Source: Fomes fomentarius
Lineage: Eukaryota; Basidiomycota; Agaricomycetes; Polyporales; Polyporaceae
Direction of reading: 5' to 3'
Assembly (NCBI GenBank): GCA_022606135.1
Contig: JABYQN010000003.1
Span: 2,232,001-2,296,000 of the forward strand
Length of the DNA: 64,000 nt
The notes under the pieces are model-generated. The model saw nothing but the letters and a program-made list of their open reading frames with translations, was not told the origin of the DNA and did no database searches. Shown piece by piece: positions 43,944 to 55,443 of the stretch. Every line of letters starts with the position of its first letter. Within the stretch, counting starts at the first letter, position 1. The position numbers were made by a program, and so were the translations under genes.

Positions 43944-45371
43944 TCAGGCGGAGTCATGTGACGAGGTAACCGCAGGACGAGTTGTGCCATCTGTGTCGCT
44001 GTAACTGAGCATGTCGACAGTCATCTTGGAGCCGACCGCCAGAGTGCCCATCTCCGTATCGCTTCCACAGGTTCGAGCAGACTTGCTCGGCCCACTAGCA
44101 AATTGTATCTCCTGGAGACTCAGTTCGTTTGCCCGTGTCTCCTCGATGAATGTCCTTCCCAGCGCGACGAGAAGAACCACGCTCGTCGGAACGATAGCCT
44201 TGAGCACGAGTGATCAGCGATTCAGATGGTCGGAATGGAATGATTGCTCAATGCTCACCATGATCTGAATGAACGTGTCTGAAACGAAGTACAGTCCGGG
44301 GAATTTGGCAGCGTAGAACGCAAGCTGGATAACCTGCGTAAGCGCGTAGAGCGCGCCAGACTCGACAACCAGGATTATGGCACGGCGGTATTCACTTCCA
44401 ATGTTCCCGTTGTAGCGACGGACATCCCGGGTCGCATACCAGATACGGCCCGCAATGAGGCAGGTCACCAGAACATTGTTAGTAAAAGATAAGGCATATT
44501 GCGTAGTGGCGAAACGAGAGAAGTGGGAGACGAAAATGGTGTTGCCTGCGTCAATTGCTGGGAGCAGGGACGTCGCCGTCTGGAAATTTGATATGAGCAC
44601 AGATGTATCCCACGTCCGGATGCGCCGCCCGCGGAGACATACCGCTAAACCGAATGCTAAACATGATACTGTAATAAGCATGCAGTTCTATCAAAAATAT
44701 GATACCTCCCACCTGTCACAGAGATCAGAAGAACAATCGGGAGAATGCAGACATAGATGTTCCAAACAGTATATAGCCGCCACACCTGTCAATATCATAA
44801 TCAGGAAGGACATCATGAAAGTGACCTCCATGTTTTTGGCACGCACAATGATACCATCCGCAAGTATATTCTAACGTACGCGATGAGTGAAATATGAGTC
44901 GGCCTATTTATGGGTGAAGCTGAACGCAATGACTCACGTTGAAAACCCACAGATACTGCTTGACAATGTTGAGCGGTTGGTGGATATCGTACAAGTAGGC
45001 TAAAGTTTCCGCTTTGGTGTTGGGTATGATAAATCCTTCGACAAGGCGACGAAGATTTATTGCCACGTGGGCAGTCGCTATGCAGAACCTATCAGCAAGG
45101 TGGCTGATGTCAGCACAAATGCAGGTGAGGCTACCGGGGGACCTACATCATCACCGTGGAGACTCGAATGAACCACGTGTTGACGGTAGCATTTCTGCTC
45201 CGAGCGAGTACAAACAGGGAACTGCAGAAGAGCCCCACGTATATCCCTAAGTGTGGGCAAGTATGAATTTATGGCATGAGATGGTATGTCAATTTCGGAC
45301 GTGCCGTAGAATAGGGTCTCCATCCATATTGAGACGAGAACGGAGATATTGGGGAGGACGACTATGGCCAT
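43944..45371 (-). CDS. Seven-helix membrane protein of a basidiomycete family
   Basis: About seven exons join. Start MAIVVLPNISVLVSIWMETL, then (after a probable GC-AG intron) IYVGLFCSSLFVLARSR, TWFIRVSTVMI-MFCIATAH, YDIHQPLNIVKQYLWVFN, NILADGIIVWRLYTVWNIYV, CILPIVLLISVTVSCLAFGL, TSLLPAIDAGNTIFVSH, TTQYALSFTNNVLVTCLIAG, ESGALYALTQVIQLAFYAAK, FPGLYFVSDTFIQIM-AIVP and a Ser-rich cytosolic tail ending at 43944. About seven hydrophobic spans are expected, a receptor-like topology. Many paralogues of this kind exist in agaricomycetes; I know of no assigned function. It lacks the features of STE3 pheromone receptors. The codon YADGIIV block and the ETL/DIHQPL loop are the most conserved parts. Confidence 0.72.
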
Positions 45372-45874
45372 ATCTGCCGCGAGGGGGAGAAGTGAAACCT
45401 AACAAGTACTTGCGCCAAAGGACCCCCTCTATAACAGCTCGAGATTGTCAGACGTTATTCTCACCTAGGCACTTCCGACACTTGTTTCTAGGTTCCCACA
45501 AGATCCATCCATCTGGGACTTGACACGGATTGCGCTTCGCTGTGATACTAGGTTCTGTCGAAATGTCAGATGCAGCGCCAGACAGACGCTAGATGAGCGC
45601 AGGACTTGTCCTGACCAAGGTCCGGCTACCCAACAATCCTCCTGTCAGATGCGCCCAGCACAGAAGCTCTGAACCACAATGGAAGCACTGGAAAAAACGC
45701 CGCTACATGATCGTTCCCATGCTGGCCCGTTTGGGTGCTTCTGAGACGCGTAATCTTCCCACATACCAGCGTCAATTACCAGAGCAGTGACCCGACCCAG
45801 ATGTCCACTCCCGTCCTACCCCCTTGACTCCTTTCCCCCATCGACTCCTTCTCCTCCTCACGCACTCTGTAACA
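45372..45874. other. Divergent gap, 7TM / HINT genes
   Basis: No gene is recognised. It must hold the promoters of both flanking divergent genes. No clear TATA box is seen. Confidence 0.5.
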
Positions 45875-46565
45875 ATGCCAAACCATCTCAACGACAAGTA
45901 TGTCCGTCTACCATGCTTTTAGTAGTGCCCATCTGAACTCGACGCTCCGTAGCTGTTTCTTCTGCAAGATTGCCAACGGTAAGTAGACTGGACCGAATGG
46001 CGTGGCGACGTACCTGAATATCCTACAGGAGAAATTCCCGCTTTCAAGATTCTGGAAACTGATCTGAAGTACCTCGCCCGGAGCCCACTTCCCAGTATAT
46101 ATCTGATGTTTATCGACCAGCTACGCTTTCCTCGACATCGGTCCCCTGTCTGAGGGTCACACATTGATCATCCCGAAGTGTGAGATTTTTGAATACCTCA
46201 GAGATGTAAAGGTCACTCACTACCTTGTGCAGACCACTCCGACAGGATGGATGAGGTCCCTGACGAGTATCTCGCGGAAATCCTCCCCCTCGCTAAGAAG
46301 ATCGCCACGGCTATCGGTGTCGTTGACTATAACATCCTCCAGGTACGCTTCTGTGTACAGCATAATGTCGAATGCATGTGACGATAATATTCTTTCCGCT
46401 TTGTAGAACAATGGCAAGATTGCTCACCAGCACGTGTTCCATGTTCACTTCCATGTGATCCCGAAGCCCAATGAGCAGGAGGGACTGATCATCGGATGGC
46501 CTCGGGTGGAGCAGCCGAAGGATGTCCTGGCTGAGACGCAACAGAAAATCATTCAGAAACTGTGA
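45875..46565 (+). CDS. HINT-family protein (HIT domain, Hnt1-like)
   Basis: Five or six short exons start with MPNHLNDK at the ATG at 45875, whose first exon has only 23 coding nt. Splicing gives CFFCKIANGEIPAFKILETD, YAFLDIGPLSEGHTLIIP, KYHSDRMDEVPDEYLAEILP, LAKKIATAIGVVDYNILQ, NNGKIAHQHVFHVHFHVIPK and ends TQQKIIQKL. HVFHVHFHVIPK contains the histidine triad HxHxHxx, in which the middle His is the nucleophile. These are small nucleotide hydrolases of the Hnt1/HINT1 type that cleave adenosine 5'-phosphoramidates. Length (about 140 residues) fits. All exon joins have GT-AG ends; the AAG-T|AC join before the HSDRMDE block is split after the first base of a codon. Nothing unusual in the gene itself; it is a conserved island in a decayed area. 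Confidence 0.88.
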
Positions 46566-47225
46566 TCCGCTTGTTCTATCATCGATTTTGTATGAGTACT
46601 AGTTATATGTGTTGTGTTCAATGATGTAGAGGTGAATATACGAGACTTGGATCGTGGCTAGTACACTGGCGAGTGCTACGTCGGCTCAATATGTAAGCCC
46701 AGAAATATCTGATTCACTTCGGACAGGTGTGACGCCCATATCTCTTGGCCTACAGGTGTCATATGTCTGACCAAGGCCCGACACATACCAATTCCCGGCA
46801 TGTGTACCCAGCCGGCTCTCGACCGGCCGTGTACGTATGCTGTCGGACTGAGATTGACACCCTCCATAGGGTGTGCCTGTGTCCAATGTGCAGGGAATCG
46901 AGGCCAGTGAAACGATGGATTGCTGCGCAGACACCTGCTCCCATCGTGATGATCATTCTCAGTATGACTCGGGGGTTCTTGGCAGACGGTGTAAATACGT
47001 CACCACAGTCGATACTGACTAATGCCACCTCTCACGAGGCAATAAGGTTTGTTCTCCAATTCGTGAGCTTGAATTCTTTTCATTGGTGGTATATGTTGGC
47101 ATTGTAGCCTCAGCGTCAGAAGGCATCAGACTCTGGCAGTCTGGGCGCGTTTGAGCTAGCTAAGCACCGACGTTATAATCTGAGATGGCACCCAAGTACC
47201 TACTCTCACTTTACCCTCCACCCAC
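46566..47225. other. Intergenic, no gene recognised
   Basis: Contains the 3' flank of the HINT gene and the promoter of the P450 gene that starts at 47226. Short frames at 46.7-47.1 kb show no motif. Confidence 0.5.
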
Positions 47226-49276
47226 ATGGTCGATACGTATCTGTCCACACATCCAAACCGCATAGAGCGGTCATGGATGGTTCTAGGATCTATCTTCTGG
47301 GCCATTCCAGTAGGGTTGTTGTCAATCCTGCTGTACCGCTACTTGTGCGCTTTCAGCAAGTCTCGGGCTCGGATTCCTCCCGGCCCTAGAGGCTGGCCCA
47401 TCCTTGGTGAGCATTGCATGTTTAGTGTCTGCAGAGTCTCATGATCATCGCAGGTTGCTTCACATATCTTGCTAGATACCCGGAGCTCACGCTTCAGCGA
47501 TGGGCTGCACAGTATGGCCCTCTATTCTCTTTCTCCATAGGCGACCAGCTCTTTGTAGCCATCTCCGACCCCCGTATCGTCAAGGATCTCCTCGTCACCA
47601 ATGGCAATATTTTCTCCTCTCGCAAAGATATGTATATGAAAGCCCAACTGGTATTTGCTCGTCGGGGTGTCACTGCGACCCAATACAACGACACATGGTA
47701 GGTAACCGAGAGTCTGCAACTACATGATGCTGACTTTCTTATGACCTGAGGCGCAAACACCGTCGTCTTGCCAGTATGTTCCTCACTCAGCATGCAGTGG
47801 CCAGATATACGCCCGGTCTAGAGCACGAGGCCAAAGAGATGATACGAGACCTTTTCGCCCGTAGCAGAGCTGGGATGCTTCCTGTGAACCCTCAGCGTTC
47901 TGCCAGCCGCGCTTCCCTCAACAACATCTTGATGCTTACGTTTGGGTTTCGTACCGAATCTCTCGACGACCAGTTGGTATCAGACACACTCCGACTCTCC
48001 CGAGAGTTCATGTAGGTGCCAACCCTCTGTCCTCCGGATGCTTAGTCTCTGATCCCAGGATTTAGGAATATCACTGGCCCCGTCGCCAATCTGGTAGACT
48101 TCGTCCCTCTCCTACAGAAGTTTCCCAATCACATGGCTGCCCGAGGGAGAGCGCTGAACAGTGAATTAGTGGACATATACGGCGCCATTGTGAAACACAT
48201 CGAACGTGCGATGCAAGATGGGGACCCATACCCAGATTGCATGGCAAAGTACTTGCTGATGCATCGAGAGGCCGAGAATCTTGATGACCTTGATATCATT
48301 GTCTTGTGTGGGGCATTCATGATCGGGGGAGTGGAGACCGTATGTATCTATCTCTTGACTTGATACTCTATGCATTTCCAGCTAATACTTCGGCACAATG
48401 CAGACGTCGTCCGTGAAGCAATGGTTCGCTGCCCACATCCCGACTTGTCCAGAGGTACAGAAAAAGGCCCATGCTGAAATCGACAGTGTTTGTGGCCGCG
48501 ATCGGTTGCCCATTGTGGAGGATGAAGTTCGCATGCCGTACATTCATGCCATTGTTAAGGTAGGATGCCTCAGCCTTCTCAGGTCTTTCTGCATCTTGTC
48601 ATCATCTGAAACTGGCATCACATACAGGAGATTGAGCGGTGTCATAATCCGTTCTGGTTGGGCACGCCACATATGAACACAAAAGACTTCGACTACAATG
48701 GGTATCTCATTCCCAAAGAGACAGTGATGATAGTGAACACGGTTCGTAATATAAGGTACAGGTGGAGCAAGGTGAAAACTGATCCTAGTGCAGTGGACCA
48801 TGCACCACAATCCCGAGCGGTATCCTGACCCTTACGAGTTCAAGGTAGGTGCATCCTAACAACTCCACAGAGAGGGTTATTGATTGAGACATGTCATGCC
48901 AGCCTGAGCGATACCTCGGCGACGGTCTCACTTGCGCAGAGTCCGCCAACCTACCGAACCCCATGGAGCGGGACCACTGGATGTTTGGAGCAGGGTAAGA
49001 CTGTCATCTCTTCCCTTTCTCAGCTCAGGTAGCTCATGGCCTATATGTGACACCTACAGGCGACGTATCTGCCCCGGAATGGCCCTGGCTGAGCGCGAGA
49101 TCTTTCTTGCAGTGTCCCATCTCCTCTGGGCATTCAAGATAGAGGAACTCCCAGACGAGCCCATCGACCTGAAGGAGTATGACGGCCTCTCTGGGCGCTC
49201 ACCTGTCCCAAACCGTATCCAACTGACTCCTCGTGACAACCATGTTGAGACAATTCTGTCGTGCTTGGCACCTTGA
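47226..49276 (+). CDS. Cytochrome P450 monooxygenase, apparently intact
   Basis: Start MVDTYLSTHPNRIERSWMV leads into one membrane anchor (ILGSIFWAIPVGLLSILLYR-like) and the proline hinge RIPPGPRGWPILG. Exons then give YPELTLQRWAAQYGPLFSF, QLFVAISDPRIVKDLLV, RRLASMFLTQHAVARYTPGL, ILMLTFGFRTESLDDQLV, the I-helix region LDIIVLCGAFMIGGVET, KAHAEIDSVCGRDRLPIVED, ERCHNPFWLGTPHMNTKDF and the haem loop FGAGRRICPGMALAEREIF, whose Cys binds haem. The I helix reads GGVET rather than the common AGxET. About seven introns of 50-80 nt are needed. The ERCHNPFWLGTPH block is typical of an agaricomycete-rich P450 group of unknown substrates. An ER-bound oxidase is expected. It differs in sequence from the broken P450 at 42-43.5 kb. 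Confidence 0.85.
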
Positions 49277-51690
49277 TTAGATATTAGGATGGGATTCAGG
49301 ATTACTAGCAGGGACTAGAAGCTTGTCATTAGCTTCTGTGAAGGTTCCGTGCCTTGGATACAGTGCGGAAGTCCCCTGACAAGAATGTAAGACATAACCA
49401 GAGCATGTACGAATATTTACACGAATTGATTGGCGAGGCTTGTCTTGAACTAAATTCAGGAATCGGCGGACATGATGCCGCCCACTGGCACTGAGGCCTA
49501 TTGGCTACATACTCTCCAACGCCCGAGTTTCTCCACTGATACAGCTCCGTTTCGAGCATTTGGGACGACCGAGTCACCCACCAATCAGCATCTCGCATCG
49601 AAGGTCGAGTTTAGACTGCGCCTGGACAATGAGAATTTGCTGACAACTAGAGATTTGCATCCCTGTTAACTGTTAGGTTCACAAGCACTGGCCCGGGCTG
49701 TACGAGACATCGCCTCACTGCAGTTTCCGAAGGTTCAAGGGATACAGAAGGTGAAGGCAAATTGTATCAGCTATAGCGTGTCCTCCTCATCTCACAGATG
49801 GCCCTAGAAATTAGGAATTAGATTCGAAGGCGATTGATCATCTCATGGAGTACTTCTTGGAATCTGTTCGTTCTTCTTGAGCCCCTATACAAAGGACCAC
49901 AGTGATGTGAATTGCCAGCACAGGCATGCCGGATGTACGCCGATGCACTTAACATGTATTTGAGCTCATAGTAGAGGACCAGTGGAGTTCACTGTCACCC
50001 AAGGCCGGTGCCTAATTGCTACTAGGCAATGTTTCTCGACCCATCCATGGCATGTCTATACCGGACGCCATGCCTGAGCCCGCGTTCAATCGTGTTGGGC
50101 AGTATGGCATACATGTCAAAACAGTTGGGTATAACTCGAACATGGGAACCAGTGCCAGATATCACGCACAGGTGAGCTACTGGACAGCGTGTAAACGATT
50201 CTGGTGAGGCTCAGGTCCTGGGGCACCGGCATGGGCGGCGGCACCGTGGTCATCCTGCCAAAGTCACCGGCTGCGTCTGATATACCAGAACCTGCGTCTG
50301 ATATACCAGAACCCGGCGTAACTGTTACTGGCAAGGATCGCGCGCAGCTCCACGGCTTCCTCGCTTCCACGGCTCCTATCCTCCCCCTTAGAGTCGCGGC
50401 TGTACTCAACTTTATTGCCCATCAGCGGCAAGCGCGCTCGACTTCGTGACTGTCATTCAGTGGAGACTCATCAGATACTGGGGAAGTCGGTAGCCTTCTG
50501 TGTATTCCCCTTGCGTTCGAGGGCCAGGAACTGCTGAATTGTCTCTGCCGCCGGGGAACGCCACTTGTGATGACAATGACATGGTCCAATCCTACATATT
50601 TTTGTCGAACTGCGTGGTGCGATCGTCTGAGTAGAATAACCCAATCTACTCCAGACGAGGGTCACAGTGCTACTGACAATGATACTCCGAGCAAGTCTAG
50701 ATAACGAATTTGCCGGGCTTGGGTACATAACATATACTTTTCACGTGGCATTGCAGCCGACTGAAAATGAATAGTCAGGGCTAAAAACGCTTGTATAGCA
50801 GAATTCGCTAGCCGACCAGTAGTTGACTTCAAGCAGGACTCGTCTTTGAATTTGGAGGGGCGACTCTCGAGCGTCTCCCAAAGGCTGGAAGTGGACCAAC
50901 GAGTTACGCTCTTAGGTTCTCCTGTGAGCCCGCCCACGAAACAATGACGAGACATACGGATGTGACAACACACCGACGATGGCCCCGCCCAGGCCGCCGG
51001 TCACCCCCATCCGTATACCCGTTGCACCACCACGTCCCATTGCCATCTCACGCTGTATCCTACGATACTACTGGACATCGCTCAATTCTCGCGTCTGTCT
51101 CTCTAAGTCGCATGCCCCCAGAGACTCTATTTTCCCGGCATCTTTTCGCCGCTGCCAATATGTCCGGGTTTTCTAGTGTCTCTCCGGTCTCCTTTCTTGT
51201 CCCCTCACTTTGACCCCATGGTTTCTATTGGGCGCCAGCGCAGTACGTAAGATGTGGACAGTAGAAGCCGCGATGTCGGAGATGATCTGGTGATTCATGT
51301 CAGTACGCTCGGCTCTCGTGCCGAAAAATAGCGCGCATTGATGACAGTCAGAAGACAAACAAGGTTCAGCGCAGTGCCGCCTTGCGTACATAGCCGTTCA
51401 TCGGGCACAGTAAGCCCGATTGAATCACTTATTCGGCCTGAGAAATGCAGCTACTTATCTCCGCTCTGCGAAGGCTTGGTAACTGCCATGGTGCGTTTCT
51501 GTGTTTTCGTGATCTTCCGTTCCAGCGCTTCCCCGAGGGATAGGCGCCTTCTCTTCCTTCACACACATCCGAGTCAGCCACGCCCTCTGTCTGAGACACT
51601 CCTATTCTCGTCCTGGGATGAAGCAAGTAAATTGAATGGAATCTGTAGATATACAGTTCATGGAATCGAACTGCGTCTCCCCGTTAGGGT
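49277..51690. other. Long gap, no gene recognised; small tandem repeat
   Basis: About 2.4 kb with no gene I can support on either strand. A frame at 50204-50449 exists because of a short tandem repeat and lacks motifs. Frames near 50.9-51.7 kb are Pro/Ser-rich and unconvincing. Confidence 0.5.
50272..50311. repeat. Two-copy 18-bp tandem repeat
   Basis: TGCGTCTGATATACCAGAAC occurs twice in direct succession with an 18-bp period, followed by diverging sequence. It encodes a repeated SDIPEPA in one frame, but coding is not supported. Confidence 0.7.
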
Positions 51691-51698
51691 CCCACAGC

Positions 51699-52110
51699 AA
51701 TGATATGAACGATACAATGTGCAGGAAAGGACACGTTCTTCAAGAAACCGCACACAGGCGACACACCCAATCTTCGCTACGAAGACAAGGAGTACACGTT
51801 CGATGCTTCACAACTCTTTCCCGAAGCCAAGCACGTTTCGTCTGAGGCAGACAACGAGGCAAAGCGGTCCGTTGCATTCGTCGCTTTCTTCAGCGACGTC
51901 GAACACGAGGTGATGCCAGTTACGTCGTATCACCATTACATACAACCTCTACTTCGCTATGGGCACTCCGTCCGCGTACCTTCCCACACGCACACACGCA
52001 GCTCAGCTTGCCGAACCGAAGGCGCTGCATGCGGATGGCATCGCCGATGCACTTCGCACTCTCATCAATGATCCAAGTTGTCTCGTGAGCGGGATGCGCG
52101 GGCGGGAGGT
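51699..52110 (+). pseudogene. Decayed third copy of the 2OG oxygenase
   Basis: The segment matches intron 2 and exon 3 of the intact gene (37,07x-37,55x). It begins within intron 2 (AATGATATGAAC), so it arose by DNA duplication, not from mRNA. GKD-FF is followed at once by PHTGD...LRYEDKEYTFDA: 63 bp between two CCGCACA direct repeats (37133 and 37196 in the intact copy) are gone, removing the HxD iron-binding motif. A further small deletion after VEHEVMPVTS breaks the frame at the distal His/Arg. It ends near the SCLVSG block. The domain-deleting lesion alone rules out catalysis. Confidence 0.85.
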
Positions 52111-53225
52111 GGTGGTGTGCGATCTTGATTCATCCGGATTCCCCAAGCATAGAGTATTTGTCGCTATTTGTAGCTCATCGCGGATGAAGATGGTCAATAT
52201 ATGCTAATATCAAATGACACTGGCATGACACACTACGTATCTGCTTGATCCTGGGAGTGCCAAAGCGATTTTGAAGGTCCGTCTATCCAGCACGTCAGTG
52301 GGTCCGCCCCAATCGTCTGCCTAAGGGGAGACTAGGAAGCAATAGATTGTATGGATGTCAACGCACCGACGGCAGAAGGCAGTAGAAACCGTCCCAACGG
52401 AGTGGTCTGGTTTATAGCCTTGATTGCAGAGTCCGGCGAGAAAGGGCGGATTACAAACATACACCAGTATTGGGGACCTGGTCAGTCACAGATCGCATGC
52501 GATACGGAACTTGTGTACTCACAGCGTGGCTACACTGCTGGACGCAATCGTTACCATCACATCAACCCATCCCAGTGTCTCCTCGCATTTCTGTCATTCT
52601 ATTCCGGCTACTAGAGAACGTGTCGGGACTGGGAAGGAGGTCTACCCCAGATTTTGTGGATGCTGAGGTGTAGCACGGGTGAGTAGGTCATTGTGTGAGA
52701 TGGACCGAGATGATGCCGGTAATGGTCGAAGAGCGGCAAGTGTGACGCGTAATGTCATAGGTGACCTCCCCGTGACGGCACGTTGGCAAGAACATTGCAA
52801 CTTCGGACTTTTTCGGAGCGTTCAAGCCTCCAGCCTTCAACGTTCAAGCTTCCTCCTCGATGTACAGCTGAATGACTCCGCCAGGAACAAAACCATGACT
52901 CGGTTGATGCAAGAGCTAATACTTATTCGCTCAAAGCACCAGCGACTGGCACTCACGCTGGCGCGAACGTCAACGAGCCAACTTCCGAGCAGGTCGAGGT
53001 CGAGGAAGAGTGGAATCGGGGACGAAGCTGGGGGCACTGACGTGCTATAGCTTCGGCGGTCTCGTCAGACAAACCTGTTTGACGAATAACCGGGCGGCGA
53101 CTGCCCAAGGTGTCAAAACGTTCTATGCAATGTGTTGGCTCACCGGCTGGTACTCGACAGGGTCCAAGCTGTTTCTGGCTAACGGTGTGCGCCCGCCTCG
53201 GGGGTACATACTACATGGTAGCCTT
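52111..53225. other. Gap with dispersed repeat copy 2
   Basis: No gene is recognised. The portion 52485-52795 is the second copy of the repeat found at 34120-34420. The rest shows no motif; the upstream part of the next gene's first exon may lie near the right end. Confidence 0.45.
52485..52795 (+). repeat. Dispersed ~300-bp repeat, copy 2
   Basis: It matches 34120-34420 in the same orientation with shared blocks in the same order, and is clearly diverged (many small indels). As with copy 1 it stands upstream of an F-box gene and next to a 2OG oxygenase copy, although here the oxygenase is on the other side. Confidence 0.75.
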
Positions 53226-54807
53226 ATGAAAAAAGAAGGCGTACGTCGGACTTTGAGTGCTGTGGCGCTATGTATACGTCGGGTGCTATCAACTCGCGAT
53301 CGGCGCCTGGAGTCCTGGTTCTTACCCATCACCAATTCTTCTACTGATACAAGTCGCCTCCTGGTCTCTGTCTCTTTGCAAGGATCCAAGCACTCCGCTC
53401 TGGCTTCTCCTCGGAAGAAGGTGAAGACCAATCATCAGCATTCGAAGGCGACGGGTGCTGGCCCTACGAATGCCGCCACACTACAGCAGCTGTCCATAGA
53501 ACACCTGAGTGCGAGTAGGCAGGTCCCCGATCTGCCTTTCGAAGTTTTCGGAGAGGTATGCACTCACTCAACTTGCTATGTACATCGGGTTCCTGACCTC
53601 GGCGATCTGCTGGTTGCGCTCAGATCTTCAAGCTCCTCCATCCGCGTGACTTGCTGAACGTCTCTCGGACGTCCAAGAATATCTCGCGATTCGTGCTTCA
53701 CCGTGATCAGGAGTATATCTGGAGACACGGGAGAGAGCGGTTCCAGGGGATACCGAAGTGTCCGTCGTTCTTGAGCGAGCGTGCCTTCGCGCACTTCCTG
53801 TTTGCTCCGTTTTGCCACGTGAGTGCTGTGAGCTAGTGTCTGCTCATGGCGGAGTTCTCAGTGTGAGTCAGGAATGCGGTGAGAGTGAGGATGCGAAGGT
53901 GATGTGGACATGGTATGCAAGGTATTGCTCGAAGTGTTCGCCAAAAGTGTAGGTGCCCTCGTCACGTCCTATGATGTCGTCAGCAATTACTCACTCACCC
54001 GCACACACCGACAGTCAATATGTGGGGAGCGATGCTATCGCTGCGCTCTATGACATCGGTCAATACATTCGTGACAACGAAGACTGGAGGGGACTGTTCA
54101 ACGTCCTCGACCCTGGCGTGTATGTTTCTCCATGCCATGAAGTCTTGCGACCTGACGGGGTATGTCTGGTAGTGACTTCAAGGCGAACACGAACCGCATC
54201 CAGCGGCGACAGCTGGATAAATTTGCTCGAGATTGGTAAGCGGCCGACACAGCTGAAGCTCAATGTCTACTGATCAAGCGCCAGAAAGCCGTCGTTGAAG
54301 AGAGGGCCAAGGTGAGTACACCTGCGCTCGACCACCATGTCGCATCTAATGAAAATGCCTTAACTCTAGTTCCCGACCGTGTGTGAGGACTTCTGTGCGG
54401 AGCAAGTCAAGATGCAGTCCCTCCAGAAGACAGCCGCTACTGATGCGAGGAACAAGGAGTAGGTTCCAGATATCGTGCTGTATCCCGGATCCGGTGTCTG
54501 GTTTTGATGGCCCTCCCGATTCAGGATCGTCGCGCGACTGTGCGCGGCCGGTTATAGCTTAGAGATCGACGATTTACGCGGCTCAAGTAAACTGGAATCC
54601 CTTTTGCAACGCTCAACGGTTGTCTCTGTGGAGTGCGTGACGGATATCACAGGGGATGGTACGTTTTCTGTCAGTCACTTCTTGTTGTTCGCCCTCGCTG
54701 ATGAGGCCACAGTATGGGAGAGGATATTCAAGGATCTGAAGATCACCCTCGAGCTCACGAGAAGCCTCCTTTTGCAGGACACGAGTGTATCCTATGTATG
54801 GCGGTGA
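53226..54807 (+). CDS. F-box protein, probably damaged
   Basis: A basic lead (RKKVKTNHQHSKAT) precedes an F-box: VPDLPFEVFGE, then after an intron IFKLLHPRDLLNVSRTSKNI, SRFVLHRDQEYIWRHGRE, ALHFLFAPFCH-like FAPFCH, and after a 53-nt intron ECGESEDAKVMWTWYARYCS with Cys pairs, a zinc-ribbon-like feature of this agaricomycete family. Further pieces are YVGSDAIAALYDIGQY, DFKANTNRIQRRQLDKFARD, RQKAVVEERAK, FPTVCEDFCAEQVKMQSLQK and IVARLCAAGYSLEIDDLRGS. Between RPDGVCLV and DFKANTN (about 54,170) the frame changes without a splice pair, which looks like a 1-nt deletion, and the join before RQKAVV is also unresolved. The start is unsure: MKKEGVRR at 53226 is one option. A pseudogene or badly modelled gene is possible; a recent lesion is likeliest. 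Confidence 0.6.
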
Positions 54808-55443
54808 TGTGTTTTCTTACCATAGTCGTATTGTCACGCGGCTCTCTGCCCCCGACGACGTGCGAGATCGTAGACCGCGGCTTCAGAGGGAGCAGGCACA
54901 GCCGCGCACTCGTCAGTTGAAGGACACCAGGTAAATCCAGGCCACTGCGACAACGGTGTTGAGAAGTGTGGCTTCGGGAGGCCTGCGCTTCGTGAACGCC
55001 TTTGACGTCGTATACTGCGTTCCCAAATGCGGGGGATTTAGAGCAGGGGCCTCCGAATGGGCAATCTCTGCCAGAGGGTGTTTGTCATCTGGTGTTGAAT
55101 GAATGTAGAGTAAGCAGGCTCTGAACATCGTCACCCGCGTGCACACCTGCCTCCTGTGCTCCTAGTTCAAATATTCCGTGTCTCTTCTTCTGTACAATAT
55201 CCGAGCCGTTCGAGTGGTCCATCACTAATGCCGATACTTCTGCTTTGTGTGAGCTACTGTGCCATGTGCGAACCACAAGAGCCGATGGCGGCCATATGAT
55301 ATATTCAGCGCATACCCCAGGCCCTAACTCTATTCCCAATACAATATTGTCACTGCTCATGGTACTACTCAAGCGAACCTGTCTAACCATGCACTGTATG
55401 CCCTAATATGAGCCCCCCAGACCAGGACAACTCTGCATATTGA
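54808..55443. other. Intergenic, no gene recognised
   Basis: A minus-strand frame at 55085-55390 (about 100 codons) has no motif and is not called. Otherwise only flanks are seen. Confidence 0.45.

Noticed and set aside
43944..45371. Pheromone receptor (STE3) at a mating-type B locus
   Set aside because: The protein has a receptor-like number of helices but none of the STE3 motifs, and no farnesylated pheromone-precursor frame was seen nearby.
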